Source: Larkinella knui
Lineage (GTDB): Bacteria; Bacteroidota; Bacteroidia; Cytophagales; Spirosomataceae
Length of the DNA: 64,000 bases
Direction of reading: 5' to 3'
Assembly: GCF_003858645.1 (NCBI RefSeq)
Contig: NZ_RQJP01000002.1
Coordinates: 868,001 to 932,000 of the forward strand
Under the pieces are notes generated by a model. The model was not told where the DNA came from and did not search any database. It saw nothing but the letters and a program-made list of their open reading frames with translations. This document shows, in pieces, positions 1-8,084 of the stretch. The first letter of the stretch is position 1, and each line of letters begins with the position of its first letter. Both the position numbers and the translations under genes were made by a program.

Positions 1-608
1 TGAAGGATTTTCACAATCAATCGCTGCAACGCCCCATCGAAGGCATGTTGATGACCATCGACCAGCCGTTGCTGCGGCTTTTTTCCATCAAAATCCAGTC
101 GCAGAACCGGGCCGAAACCCTGAAGTTTATTCAGCAGGAATGGGACCGGTTTTTCCCGGAAAAAGGCTTTGTTGCCCAGTTTCTGGACGATACGCTCGCC
201 CAACTCTACGAAAATGAACAGCGGCTGACGAAGCTGATTGGCTACTTCGCCGGGCTGGCCATTCTGATTTCGTGTATGGGCCTCTACGGGTTGGTTTCGC
301 TCGTTACGCAGCAGAAAACCAAGGAGATCGGCATTCGTAAGGTTTTGGGTGCCACGGTCAGCAGCCTGGTCGGTCTGGTGTCGCGCGATTTTATAATTCT
401 GGTTGTGATTTCGCTCGTCATTGCCTCCCCGATCGCGTGGTGGGCCCTGACGAAATGGCTGGCGGAGTTTGCCTACAAGATCGAACTCTCGTGGTGGATG
501 TTTGCCCTGGCGGGCGTTCTGGCGGTTCTGGTGACGCTGATCACGGTCAGTTTCCAAAGCATCAAGGCGGCTTTGATGAACCCGGTTACTTCACTGCGGT
601 CGGAATGA
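1..608 (+). CDS. FtsX/MacB-like ABC transporter permease, C-terminal part (cut by window start)
   Basis: The reading frame is open from the first base (in frame from base 3), so only the C-terminal ~202 residues are present. They begin with the end of the second periplasmic MacB_PCD-type domain (KDFHNQSL) and continue into the C-terminal FtsX domain with three hydrophobic segments. The motif QQKTKEIGIRKVLGA and the ending SFQSIKAALMNPVTSLRSE are shared with the three complete permeases downstream. Such permeases act in the inner membrane as the membrane half of MacB-type or lipoprotein/peptide exporters. No ATPase gene is visible. The family call is firm; the substrate is unknown. Confidence 0.88.
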   Translation, partial: KDFHNQSLQRPIEGMLMTIDQPLLRLFSIKIQSQNRAETLKFIQQEWDRFFPEKGFVAQFLDDTLAQLYENEQRLTKLIGYFAGLAILISCMGLYGLVSLVTQQKTKEIGIRKVLGATVSSLVGLVSRDFIILVVISLVIASPIAWWALTKWLAEFAYKIELSWWMFALAGVLAVLVTLITVSFQSIKAALMNPVTSLRSE

Positions 609-713
609 AGAATGAAGAATGAAGACGGGGCGGCATCGGCCGTCCGACGCCCGAGCGGTTGGCTGACACATTTCAGTTAACCATACGGCAGCCCGTCTTA
701 ACTCTTAAAGCCT

Positions 714-882
714 GTTTGAATGAACCGGGAAGCCCTGCAAGGGCGGTCTGTTAATAGGAGATGAAAGAATTATAGGTCATGTAGCTCCGGGCTAAAAACG
801 CATTCAGGCCGCTCCTCCGGAGCTGTCAGCTGTGATGCACCAGGGTCTATTAACAGGACAGGCCTCCGGCCTTGATTCAAAC
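714..882. repeat. imperfect long palindromic intergenic repeat
   Basis: The 310-bp gap between the first two permease genes holds no convincing gene. GTTTGAAT at 714-721 is mirrored by ATTCAAAC at 875-882, and CTGTTAATAG at 748-757 by CTATTAACAG at 847-856, so the whole stretch can fold back on itself. A small hairpin (GCCCTGCAAGGGC, about 732-744) lies inside. I read it as a dispersed palindromic element of the kind common between Cytophagales genes; copy number elsewhere is unknown. Confidence 0.6.
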
Positions 883-918
883 ATCTTCGTAATTCGTAAC
901 TCTTAATTAAAAAAGGAC

Positions 919-3324
919 ATGCTCAAAAGCTATTTCAAAATCGCCTGGCGGAACTTCCGCAATCAGCGGTTTTTCTCGCTCATCAACCTGCTGGGACTTT
1001 CCGTTGGAATGGCAGCCTGCCTGGTCATTGGACTGTACGTGACGTTCGAGAAAAGTTACGACAATTTTCATACCGACGCCGACCGGATTTACCGGATCGA
1101 ACTCGATGGGTATCAGGAAGGGAAACTGGCCTGGCGGTCGGCCACATCGTATCCGGCCATTGGCCCGACCATGAAAAAAGACTATCCCGAAGTCGAGGAT
1201 TTTGTCCGGCTTTACGACGCGAACAACGGCGTCGTCAGCTTTGGCGATAAGCATTTTCGGGAAACCAATTTTTTCTACGCCGATTCCAACGCGCTGTCGT
1301 TTTTCAAGATCGGTTTGCTGAAAGGTGATCCAAAAACGGCTTTGGTAGGTACCAGAAAGGTGGTTTTGTCGGAATCGACCGCGCGGAAATATTTCGGAGC
1401 GGCCGACCCCATGAATCAGACGGTCAAGCTGGATGCCAGTTCGTATCTGGTCACGGGCGTGTTTAAGGATTACCCAAAAAACTCCCACCTCGAAATCGAC
1501 CTCCTGTTTTCGTACCGGACTGAACCCGATGCGCAAACCAGTTGGGGCTGGTACGATTTTTTTACGTACGTCAAACTCCGGCCCGCGACAGACCCGCAGA
1601 AACTGGAAGCCAAGCTGCCGGACATGCTAATGAAGTACAACGGCGACTGGTACCGTCAGTCGGGCAAACAAAACGTCCTGCTGCTGCAACCGTTACGCGA
1701 TATTCACCTCGAATCGCACCTGAACCAGGAAGCCGAAGTGAACGGCGACGGCCGAACCGTGCAGTTTCTGGTGTGGGTGGCTTTCGCCATTCTGATCATT
1801 GCCTGGATCAACTACATCAATCTGTCCACCTCGCGGGCGCTCGACCGGGCGAAGGAAGTCGGTATTCGGAAGGTAGTGGGGGCGCTGCGGGGAGGCCTGA
1901 TCCGGCAGTTTATTTTTGAATCTCTGCTGCTGAATCTGCTGGCCTTCGGCGTGGCCGTTACGCTGGTCTGGGCGTTGCTGCCGTTGTTCAATGAATTAAC
2001 CGGAAAGCCGCTCGATTTTTCACAGTTTTTTGGTAATGCGCTCTGGATTAACGGTTTGCTCGTGTTTTTTATAGGCACGGTTTTGTCCAGTCTGTATCCG
2101 GCTTTTGTTTTGTCCGACTACCAGCCGATTGCGGTTTTGAAGGGGCGTTTTGCCCAAACGACGCGGGGCATGGCCTTGCGGCAAGGCCTGATTGTGGTGC
2201 AGTTTGCGGCTTCGGTAATGCTGATTATCGGAACGCTGACGGTTTACAAACAACTGCGCTACATGCAACAGCAGGAGTTGGGTTTTGACAAAGAACAGAC
2301 GCTGGTCGTGCAGGCACCCGGTGCAACTGATGCGAGTTTTCCGACGCGTTCGGAAACGTTTAAACAGATGGTACTGCAGCAGAATCTGGCCCAAAGTGCA
2401 ACGGCTTCGGCCTACGTGCCGGGAATCGAAATTCTGTGGACCGGCAGTTTCCGGCGCAAGGAACAGAACCGGCAAAGCTCCCTGACCATGTTTCTTACGT
2501 CCATCGACAACGATTTTCTGGCTAGTTACAAAATTGGGCTGGTGGCCGGACGGAATTTCAACCGCCGTTTCGGGACCGATTCGATGTCGGTCATTTTGAA
2601 TGAAACGGCCGTGAAGACGTTCGGTTTCAAGTCACCGGAAGATGCGCTGAACAAGGATATTGCGTCGGGCGATAACGCATTGCACATTGTCGGCGTCGTG
2701 AAAGATTATCACCAGCAAGGGTTGAAACAGGCCAAAGACCCGATGATTTTTCTGTCGGTTTACCGCCGGCCGGATGAATTACGGAACCTGAGTTACTATT
2801 CACTGAAAGTCCGGACGGGCAATTTACCCGCCACGATTGCGGCCGTCGAGCGTCAGTATACGCAGGCATTTCCCGGAAATCCGTTCGAGTATTTCTTTCT
2901 GGACGAATTTTTCAACCAGCAGTATAAATCGGATCAGCAATTCGGAACGGTTTTCGGCCTGTTTGCCGGACTCGCCATTTTCATTGCGTCCTTAGGCTTG
3001 CTGGGCCTGATTTCGTTCACCGTGGCCCGCCGAACGCGCGAAATCGGTATTCGGAAAGTGCTGGGGGCCAACACTTCGACCATCGTGGTGTTGCTAACCA
3101 AAGATTTCATGAAGCTCGTGCTGATTGCCATCGTGCTGGCTGGCCCGGTGGCGGGGTATCTGATGGACGGCTGGCTGTCCGGTTTTGCCTACCGAACGTC
3201 GATGGGCGTCGGCATTTTCGTACTGGCGGGTGTGCTGGCAACGCTGATTGCCCTGATAACCATCAGTTTCCAATCGATTAAAGCCGCTTTGATGGACCCG
3301 GTGAAGTCATTGCGTTCCGAGTAA
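919..3324 (+). CDS. FtsX/MacB-like ABC transporter permease
   Basis: This 801-residue inner-membrane protein has the double-module layout of large Bacteroidetes FtsX permeases. It has an N-terminal membrane helix (about residues 20-42), a periplasmic MacB_PCD-like domain to about 240, and a three-helix FtsX domain (about 280-400, with EVGIRKVVGA). A second TM/periplasmic unit (about 420-670) and a C-terminal FtsX domain (about 680-800, REIGIRKVLGAN) follow. It ends SLRSE like its neighbours. The ATG at 919 follows a good AAAAGGA ribosome site. The likely role is the membrane half of an ABC exporter or mechanotransmission system; the ATPase partner must be encoded elsewhere. Substrate unknown. 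Confidence 0.92.
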   Translation: MLKSYFKIAWRNFRNQRFFSLINLLGLSVGMAACLVIGLYVTFEKSYDNFHTDADRIYRIELDGYQEGKLAWRSATSYPAIGPTMKKDYPEVEDFVRLYDANNGVVSFGDKHFRETNFFYADSNALSFFKIGLLKGDPKTALVGTRKVVLSESTARKYFGAADPMNQTVKLDASSYLVTGVFKDYPKNSHLEIDLLFSYRTEPDAQTSWGWYDFFTYVKLRPATDPQKLEAKLPDMLMKYNGDWYRQSGKQNVLLLQPLRDIHLESHLNQEAEVNGDGRTVQFLVWVAFAILIIAWINYINLSTSRALDRAKEVGIRKVVGALRGGLIRQFIFESLLLNLLAFGVAVTLVWALLPLFNELTGKPLDFSQFFGNALWINGLLVFFIGTVLSSLYPAFVLSDYQPIAVLKGRFAQTTRGMALRQGLIVVQFAASVMLIIGTLTVYKQLRYMQQQELGFDKEQTLVVQAPGATDASFPTRSETFKQMVLQQNLAQSATASAYVPGIEILWTGSFRRKEQNRQSSLTMFLTSIDNDFLASYKIGLVAGRNFNRRFGTDSMSVILNETAVKTFGFKSPEDALNKDIASGDNALHIVGVVKDYHQQGLKQAKDPMIFLSVYRRPDELRNLSYYSLKVRTGNLPATIAAVERQYTQAFPGNPFEYFFLDEFFNQQYKSDQQFGTVFGLFAGLAIFIASLGLLGLISFTVARRTREIGIRKVLGANTSTIVVLLTKDFMKLVLIAIVLAGPVAGYLMDGWLSGFAYRTSMGVGIFVLAGVLATLIALITISFQSIKAALMDPVKSLRSE

Positions 3325-3390
3325 TGAGGTAAGCGTGATGAGTTAAGAGTTGCTGGCGCATTTCTTTTTAACTCATCACGCTTACCTCAT
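3324..3390 (+). terminator. perfect 23-bp inverted repeat hairpin after permease gene
   Basis: The arm at 3324-3346 is exactly complementary to 3368-3390 with a 21-nt loop. The left arm begins within the stop codon of the upstream permease. No long T-run follows, so it may be a stabilising hairpin or a small repeat element rather than a classical intrinsic terminator. Confidence 0.55.
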
Positions 3391-3425
3391 CATTCTTACT
3401 TATTAACGCTTAATTCTAACCTAAA

Positions 3426-5846
3426 ATGGGTAATAACTACCTCAAAACCACCTTTCGCCACCTGTGGCGGAACCGGTTATTTACCACTCTCAACATCCTG
3501 GGGCTGGCCATTGGCATCAGCGGGTGCTGGGTCATTTACCGGATCGTTAGCTACGAGTTTAGCTTCGATAGTCAGCAGCCCAACCGCGAGCGGATTTACC
3601 GGGTGGTGAGTCATTTTAAGTCGGAGGATAACGAAGGGAAAAATGCCGGTGTGCCGATGCCGATGGCCGACGCGATCGACGAGCAGGTGCCGGGTCTGGA
3701 AAAAGTGGTACCGGTTTGGGACGACTGGAAAGAAAGTGTTCGGATACCGGGGGCCAAAGCCGGTTCGGACCGGTTTCTGGAACCGAAAAACCTCATTGTG
3801 ACCAATAACCAGTATTTCGAAATGGTGCCGCACCGCTGGCTGGCTGGCAGTAGTGCTACGGCGCTGGATGCGCCCAACCAGGTGGTGTTGACCCAAAGCC
3901 GGGCCGAGAAATACTTCCCGGGCCTTCCGATGGCGAAGGTGCTGGGCCGGACGATGATCTACGACGATACGATAACCGTGCGGGTTTCCGGCGTGGTGGC
4001 CGACCTCGATTTTCCGAGCAGCTTTGATGCCAAAGAGTTTTTTCCAACCAAAGGAGCCCAAAACAGGAACCCGAACTGGGGCGGGGTAAGCTCCAATAAC
4101 AAACTCTATATCGCCCTGGTACCGAACGCGTCCGCTCCGAACGTATTGAAGCAAATCAATGCGATTTCGGCTCTCAACGGCGCGGAGAATATGAAAAAAT
4201 ACCATTTCAAACGCTGGCATGAACTCCTGCCATTGGCTCAGGTGCATTTTTCGACCGAATACGGCGAAAACATGCGCAAGGCCAATCGCAACGTGCTCTA
4301 CGGCTTGATGGGCATTGCGGCTTTTCTGCTGGTACTGGCGTGTATCAACTACATCAACCTCACGACGGCCCAGATGCCGCAGCGGGCCAAAGAGGTCGGT
4401 ATCCGCAAAACGCTGGGCAGCTCACGCTGGCATCTGATCCGGCAGTTCCTGGGTGAAACGCTGGTGATCACCGCGTTAGCGATTGTGCTGTCGTATTGGG
4501 CGCTGGCGGCTTTTCAGGAATTAATACCGGAAGGCATGGACCGCTATACCGACTACTGGAAAATCGCCGTTTTTCTGCTGCTGCTTCTGCTGGGGGTTAC
4601 GGTATTTTCGGGCTTGTATCCCGGCTGGCTGGTTACCCGCGTGCAGGTCGTGAGCATGATGCGCGGACAGGTGACCACGCAGGTTGGAAAAGGTGGCTTG
4701 ACGATGCGGAAAAGTCTGATTGTCTTCCAGTTCGTGGTCGCCCAGTTGTTCATTGTCGGAACCATGCTGGTGGGGCGGCAACTGCATTATCTGCTCAATA
4801 AAGATCTCGGATTTAATCGGGAAGCGGTTTTGCTGGTCGAAACACCCTGGAAATTGCAAAACAAGCCGGCTTATAAAAACCGGAAGTTTACCATGCAGCA
4901 GGAACTGGCCAAACAACCCGGTATTGCCGGCGTGGCGTTGGGCAATGCGCCCATGAACAGCTCGTTCAACAGCAACAGCTTTCAATACAAGAATAAAAAA
5001 GGGCAGGTTGCCGAAAAACAGATGTTTCTCAAGTTTGTCGATACCACCCTGCTTTCCCTGTATAAAATACCGTTGCTGGCTGGTCGGAATTTGGCTCCGT
5101 CCGATACGGCCCGGGAATACGTGATCAACGAAACCGCCCTGCACGAATTCGGCATTCCGTCACCCCAGGAAGCGATCGGGAAATACATTCAGCAACTGGA
5201 TGGCACCGCCATTCCGATTGTCGGGGTGGTGCGGGATTTTCACATCGGATCGTTTTATCAAAAAATTGAACCGGTTGTATTGATGAGTGAAAAGCAGAGT
5301 CTGCATACCTTCAATATAAAACTGGGTTCGCCCGATCCGGAACAATGGCAGGCGTCCATCCGGAAAATTGGGCAGGTCTGGAAACAGTTTTATCCGACTG
5401 AACCGTTCGAATACAAATTTTACGACAGCACGCTGGAAGAAATCTACGCCAGCGAGCGGAACATGGCCCGCATTATCAACCTGGCAACGGCGGTGGCCGT
5501 CGTCATCAGTTGCCTGGGCCTGTTCGGCTTGTCTACCCTGATTGCTTTCCAGCGGATTAAAGAGGTGGGCGTTCGGAAGGTTCTGGGCGCTACCGTCGTC
5601 AGTCTGGTGGGGCTGCTCACGCGGGACTTCCTGAAACTCGTGCTGGTGGCCATCCTGATTGCGTCGCCGATCGCGTATTATTTTACCGACAAGTGGTTGC
5701 AGGGCTTTGCCTACAAAGTGGGTATCGAATGGTGGATTTTTGGTGCCGGAGCGGTGATGGCTATCGCGATTGCCTTCCTAACGGTCAGTTTTCAGAGCAT
5801 CAAAGCCGCTTTGACAAATCCGGTAAAAAGCCTTCGAAGTGAATAA
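3426..5846 (+). CDS. FtsX/MacB-like ABC transporter permease
   Basis: This 806-residue paralogue of the 919-3324 gene has the same double FtsX/MacB_PCD layout. The first TM is at about residues 20-42 (LFTTLNILGLAIGISG), the central FtsX domain at about 290-410 with EVGIRKTLGSSR, and the C-terminal FtsX domain at about 680-800 with EVGVRKVLGATV. It ends SFQSIKAALTNPVKSLRSE. It acts in the inner membrane; no substrate can be named. Same strand and tandem position argue for local gene duplication. The ATG at 3426 has only a weak ribosome site, normal for Bacteroidetes. Confidence 0.92.
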   Translation: MGNNYLKTTFRHLWRNRLFTTLNILGLAIGISGCWVIYRIVSYEFSFDSQQPNRERIYRVVSHFKSEDNEGKNAGVPMPMADAIDEQVPGLEKVVPVWDDWKESVRIPGAKAGSDRFLEPKNLIVTNNQYFEMVPHRWLAGSSATALDAPNQVVLTQSRAEKYFPGLPMAKVLGRTMIYDDTITVRVSGVVADLDFPSSFDAKEFFPTKGAQNRNPNWGGVSSNNKLYIALVPNASAPNVLKQINAISALNGAENMKKYHFKRWHELLPLAQVHFSTEYGENMRKANRNVLYGLMGIAAFLLVLACINYINLTTAQMPQRAKEVGIRKTLGSSRWHLIRQFLGETLVITALAIVLSYWALAAFQELIPEGMDRYTDYWKIAVFLLLLLLGVTVFSGLYPGWLVTRVQVVSMMRGQVTTQVGKGGLTMRKSLIVFQFVVAQLFIVGTMLVGRQLHYLLNKDLGFNREAVLLVETPWKLQNKPAYKNRKFTMQQELAKQPGIAGVALGNAPMNSSFNSNSFQYKNKKGQVAEKQMFLKFVDTTLLSLYKIPLLAGRNLAPSDTAREYVINETALHEFGIPSPQEAIGKYIQQLDGTAIPIVGVVRDFHIGSFYQKIEPVVLMSEKQSLHTFNIKLGSPDPEQWQASIRKIGQVWKQFYPTEPFEYKFYDSTLEEIYASERNMARIINLATAVAVVISCLGLFGLSTLIAFQRIKEVGVRKVLGATVVSLVGLLTRDFLKLVLVAILIASPIAYYFTDKWLQGFAYKVGIEWWIFGAGAVMAIAIAFLTVSFQSIKAALTNPVKSLRSE

Positions 5847-5870
5847 CTGAAATCCCAATCTCCTATAACT

Positions 5871-6167
5871 ATGGCAGCACATATCGCTATTCCCATTCCC
5901 ATGATGCCCGGCAAACAGGACATCGAAATCGAAGTCACCATCAACGGCAAGCGGCAAGAATTGCACTACCGCGTGGAGCTGTTTTACTGGGAAGACTGCA
6001 ACATTCCGACCATCGACCGCGTGGATTGCATCCGGCAGATGCTGGCGGGTTATGATCAGGACTGGACGCTCTACTACATCGGTTCCCCCACCGACCAGTT
6101 TGTGCCCATCACGTTTGTCAAACGGGAGGATCTGGTGAAACAAAGGAAGCTGCTGGTCGAGTCTTGA
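5871..6167 (+). CDS. small hypothetical protein, 98 aa
   Basis: I do not recognise this family. The product is soluble, without signal peptide or membrane helix. It starts MAAHIAIPIPMMPGKQDIE and contains a run of acidic and aromatic residues (RVELFYWEDCNIPTIDRVDC). Two cysteines (CN and DC) lie near the middle. It starts 24 bp after the permease stop on the same strand and could be co-transcribed with it. A strong hairpin repeat follows immediately. The frame is intact and codon use matches the neighbours, so it is probably real. Confidence 0.7.
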   Translation: MAAHIAIPIPMMPGKQDIEIEVTINGKRQELHYRVELFYWEDCNIPTIDRVDCIRQMLAGYDQDWTLYYIGSPTDQFVPITFVKREDLVKQRKLLVES

Positions 6168-6175
6168 GCGTTGTA

Positions 6176-6259
6176 TCGCGGAGTTGAGCGGAGAAAAGGG
6201 AGTTAAGCAGAGATTTTTCACCTCCCCTTAACTCCCTTTTTCTCCGCTCAACTCCGCGA
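6176..6259. repeat. palindromic repeat, family A copy 1 (terminator-like hairpin)
   Basis: The arm at 6176-6207 pairs with 6227-6259 over about 32 bp with one extra T, around a 19-nt loop. The right half recurs almost unchanged at 17431-17471, so this is a repeat family and not only a terminator. It sits directly after the stop of the 5871-6167 gene and could also end transcription. Confidence 0.7.
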
Positions 6260-6370
6260 AATAACTCTTCTGAGAAGCTTTTACAATTCGTTTACAATGT
6301 TTTACCGGCGTTAATTGGCCGCTTTTGGAATGGGCCATACATTTGGTTCATCACTTAACGAAAAGCCGCC

Positions 6371-6871
6371 ATGACAAAAAAATGGATTGTACTCGTCTTG
6401 TTTTTTGGTACGGTTTCCCAACCGTCCGTATTTAGTAGTTCCGTGCGGTTGATGGAAAACCGGACCACCGATTCTCACGAAAGCAAAAAGGCAACCGATG
6501 AGAAAAAAACGAAAGAATTTTCCGATAATCCTCTGCTTCTGGATGGTATTACGCTGGATTATTCCTTCTTCTCGCTCAGTAGCCGGGGCAAACTGACCGT
6601 GGTTGCCGGCGATCCCTATTCGCCCGATGCCGTCAAAATACCATTCAGGGTTTATCTGAGCCGGGACGGAAAACAACTGACCATGGGAAAAGCCAATATT
6701 CGTTGCCAGGCGTCCGAAATTGACCTGGCCGACGTACTGGCCTACGCGCACGTTGGTGACGATCTGGTGATTGAGCCGATCCGAAAAGAAGATGCGGTGG
6801 CCAAGCGCATCATCCCCCTGAAGCTTTTCTGGTTTCTTAAACTCCCGTTCAAAAAAGGAGACGGATGTTGA
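6371..6871 (+). CDS. hypothetical exported protein, 166 aa
   Basis: No family is recognised. The first ~22 residues (MTKKWIVLVLFFGTVSQPS) look like a signal peptide. A Lys/Glu/Asp-rich linker (about 30-50) and a compact beta-rich domain (DGITLDYSFFSLSSRGKL to IEPIRKEDAV) follow, with a hydrophobic LKLFWFLKLPF stretch near the end. It has a single mature cysteine mid-domain plus a terminal one. It lies upstream of the membrane-anchored winged-helix regulator on the same strand, separated by 239 bp with a T-rich stretch at about 6891-6897, so it may be a separate unit. Confidence 0.6.
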   Translation: MTKKWIVLVLFFGTVSQPSVFSSSVRLMENRTTDSHESKKATDEKKTKEFSDNPLLLDGITLDYSFFSLSSRGKLTVVAGDPYSPDAVKIPFRVYLSRDGKQLTMGKANIRCQASEIDLADVLAYAHVGDDLVIEPIRKEDAVAKRIIPLKLFWFLKLPFKKGDGC

Positions 6872-7110
6872 CCGGTAGAGCATGGGGCCGTTTTTTTAAA
6901 AAATGAGTCGTTGTATTATACCGGCAAATTGACGTATTTTAATCACGATGACCCCATCAAAACGGCGGGAAGCGGATTGGAATCGAACCAGAAATGGCAG
7001 CCGTTCTGTGTGCCTATTTCGTTGCGCCTGTTAGATCGACTCATTTGTGAAAGACGAATTGCAGACGCTTCCGGCGGACGTTGTGCGGAAAGAATAAATC
7101 GAAAAGCAGT

Positions 7111-8016
7111 ATGGGAAAAGTAGCCCGAATCATCACAACCAGTTTCGTTTTGTTAACGGGGCTGCTGTTTGTGCAGTTTGTTCGTTCGACCCCGAACCCG
7201 ACGCAGGCTGAAAAAAGCCGTTTTGCCGAAAAAGTAAATCTGGCTCTTCGCCGAACCGCGCATCATCTCCTGGTGGCCGCGGGTGATTCGACGTCCCGGA
7301 TTTCGCCCGTTCAACAGACCGATGCCAACACGTTTCTGATCCGCCTGGATCACCCGTTCAATTATGGTAAATTACCTGACCTGTTGCAGTCATCCTTGCA
7401 AATCCACGGTATTCAGGAGAGCTATGACGTGGCCGTATTGACGTGTTCGGATGGAAAAATACAACTGGGCTACACGGTTCTGGATGTAAACAAAAAGCAG
7501 ACGGTACCTTGCAGCGGTCGTCAACAGGCCAGCGGGTGTTACAACCTGCAAGTCCGGTTTGCCGCGCCCGAGCCTGCGCCACAAACCGCTTCTGCCTGGT
7601 GGATGCTGGCCGTTGGCAGTATGTTGACGGCCCTGGTTTTCACGGTATGGCGTCGATCGACCACCCCGAAAGAAGGATTGGCTTCGGCACCGATGGCAGA
7701 AACAAGCCGGGCTATTCAGTTTGGAAATTCCAGCCTTGATCCCACAAATCTAACCTTGCTTTCCGGGCAGCAGGCGCACCAGCTGACGTACCGGGAAGCC
7801 AAACTACTCCGCCTTTTTGCCGGAAATCTGAATCAACTGCTTGAACGGGATTTTATCCTCAAATCGGTCTGGGAAGACGAAGGAATCATCGTCGGGCGCA
7901 GCGTGGACGTGTTTGTGTCGCGGCTGCGGAAACTGCTTCAGGACGACGCGACGCTCAAGATTGTGGCCGTGCACGGCGTAGGCTATCGGCTGGAATCCCG
8001 TACCCCCGGACTTTAG
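7111..8016 (+). CDS. membrane-anchored winged-helix (OmpR/PhoB-type) transcriptional regulator
   Basis: The 301-residue product has an N-terminal membrane helix (about 5-24), an extracytoplasmic domain of about 150 residues with cysteines (LTCSDGK, VPCSGRQQASGC), a second helix (about 168-190, WWMLAVGSMLTALVFTVW) and a cytoplasmic C-terminal winged helix (about 205-298). The winged helix carries LTYREAKLLRLFAGN and GRSVDVFVSRLRKLL and ends VHGVGYRLE, typical of Trans_reg_C domains. It has no receiver domain, so it is a one-component ToxR-like sensor-regulator with the domain order reversed. ATG 7111 is preferred over an upstream TTG at 7081 because it places the charged start just before the helix. 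Its last codons and stop lie in a palindromic repeat. It may control the flanking permeases. Confidence 0.85.
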   Translation: MGKVARIITTSFVLLTGLLFVQFVRSTPNPTQAEKSRFAEKVNLALRRTAHHLLVAAGDSTSRISPVQQTDANTFLIRLDHPFNYGKLPDLLQSSLQIHGIQESYDVAVLTCSDGKIQLGYTVLDVNKKQTVPCSGRQQASGCYNLQVRFAAPEPAPQTASAWWMLAVGSMLTALVFTVWRRSTTPKEGLASAPMAETSRAIQFGNSSLDPTNLTLLSGQQAHQLTYREAKLLRLFAGNLNQLLERDFILKSVWEDEGIIVGRSVDVFVSRLRKLLQDDATLKIVAVHGVGYRLESRTPGL

Positions 8017-8081
8017 TCCGCGAACTAGTCACCGTGTAGTAGCACCAAAATAGTCAGCACGGACTAAAGTCCGCGGGTACG
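7999..8081. repeat. inverted repeat element spanning regulator stop codon
   Basis: Arms at about 7999-8022 and 8058-8081 are near-perfect inverted copies with the core CGGACTTTAGTCCGCG; they surround a 35-nt spacer. The left arm supplies the last codons (RTPGL) and the stop of the regulator gene, and the right arm ends 3 bp before the next permease ATG. It probably affects transcript structure between the two genes. Confidence 0.65.
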
Positions 8082-8084
8082 TTT

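Noticed and set aside
6911-7123. 70-codon frame upstream of the winged-helix regulator
   Set aside because: It overlaps the regulator start in another frame, has no family resemblance and lies in what is more likely promoter and leader sequence.
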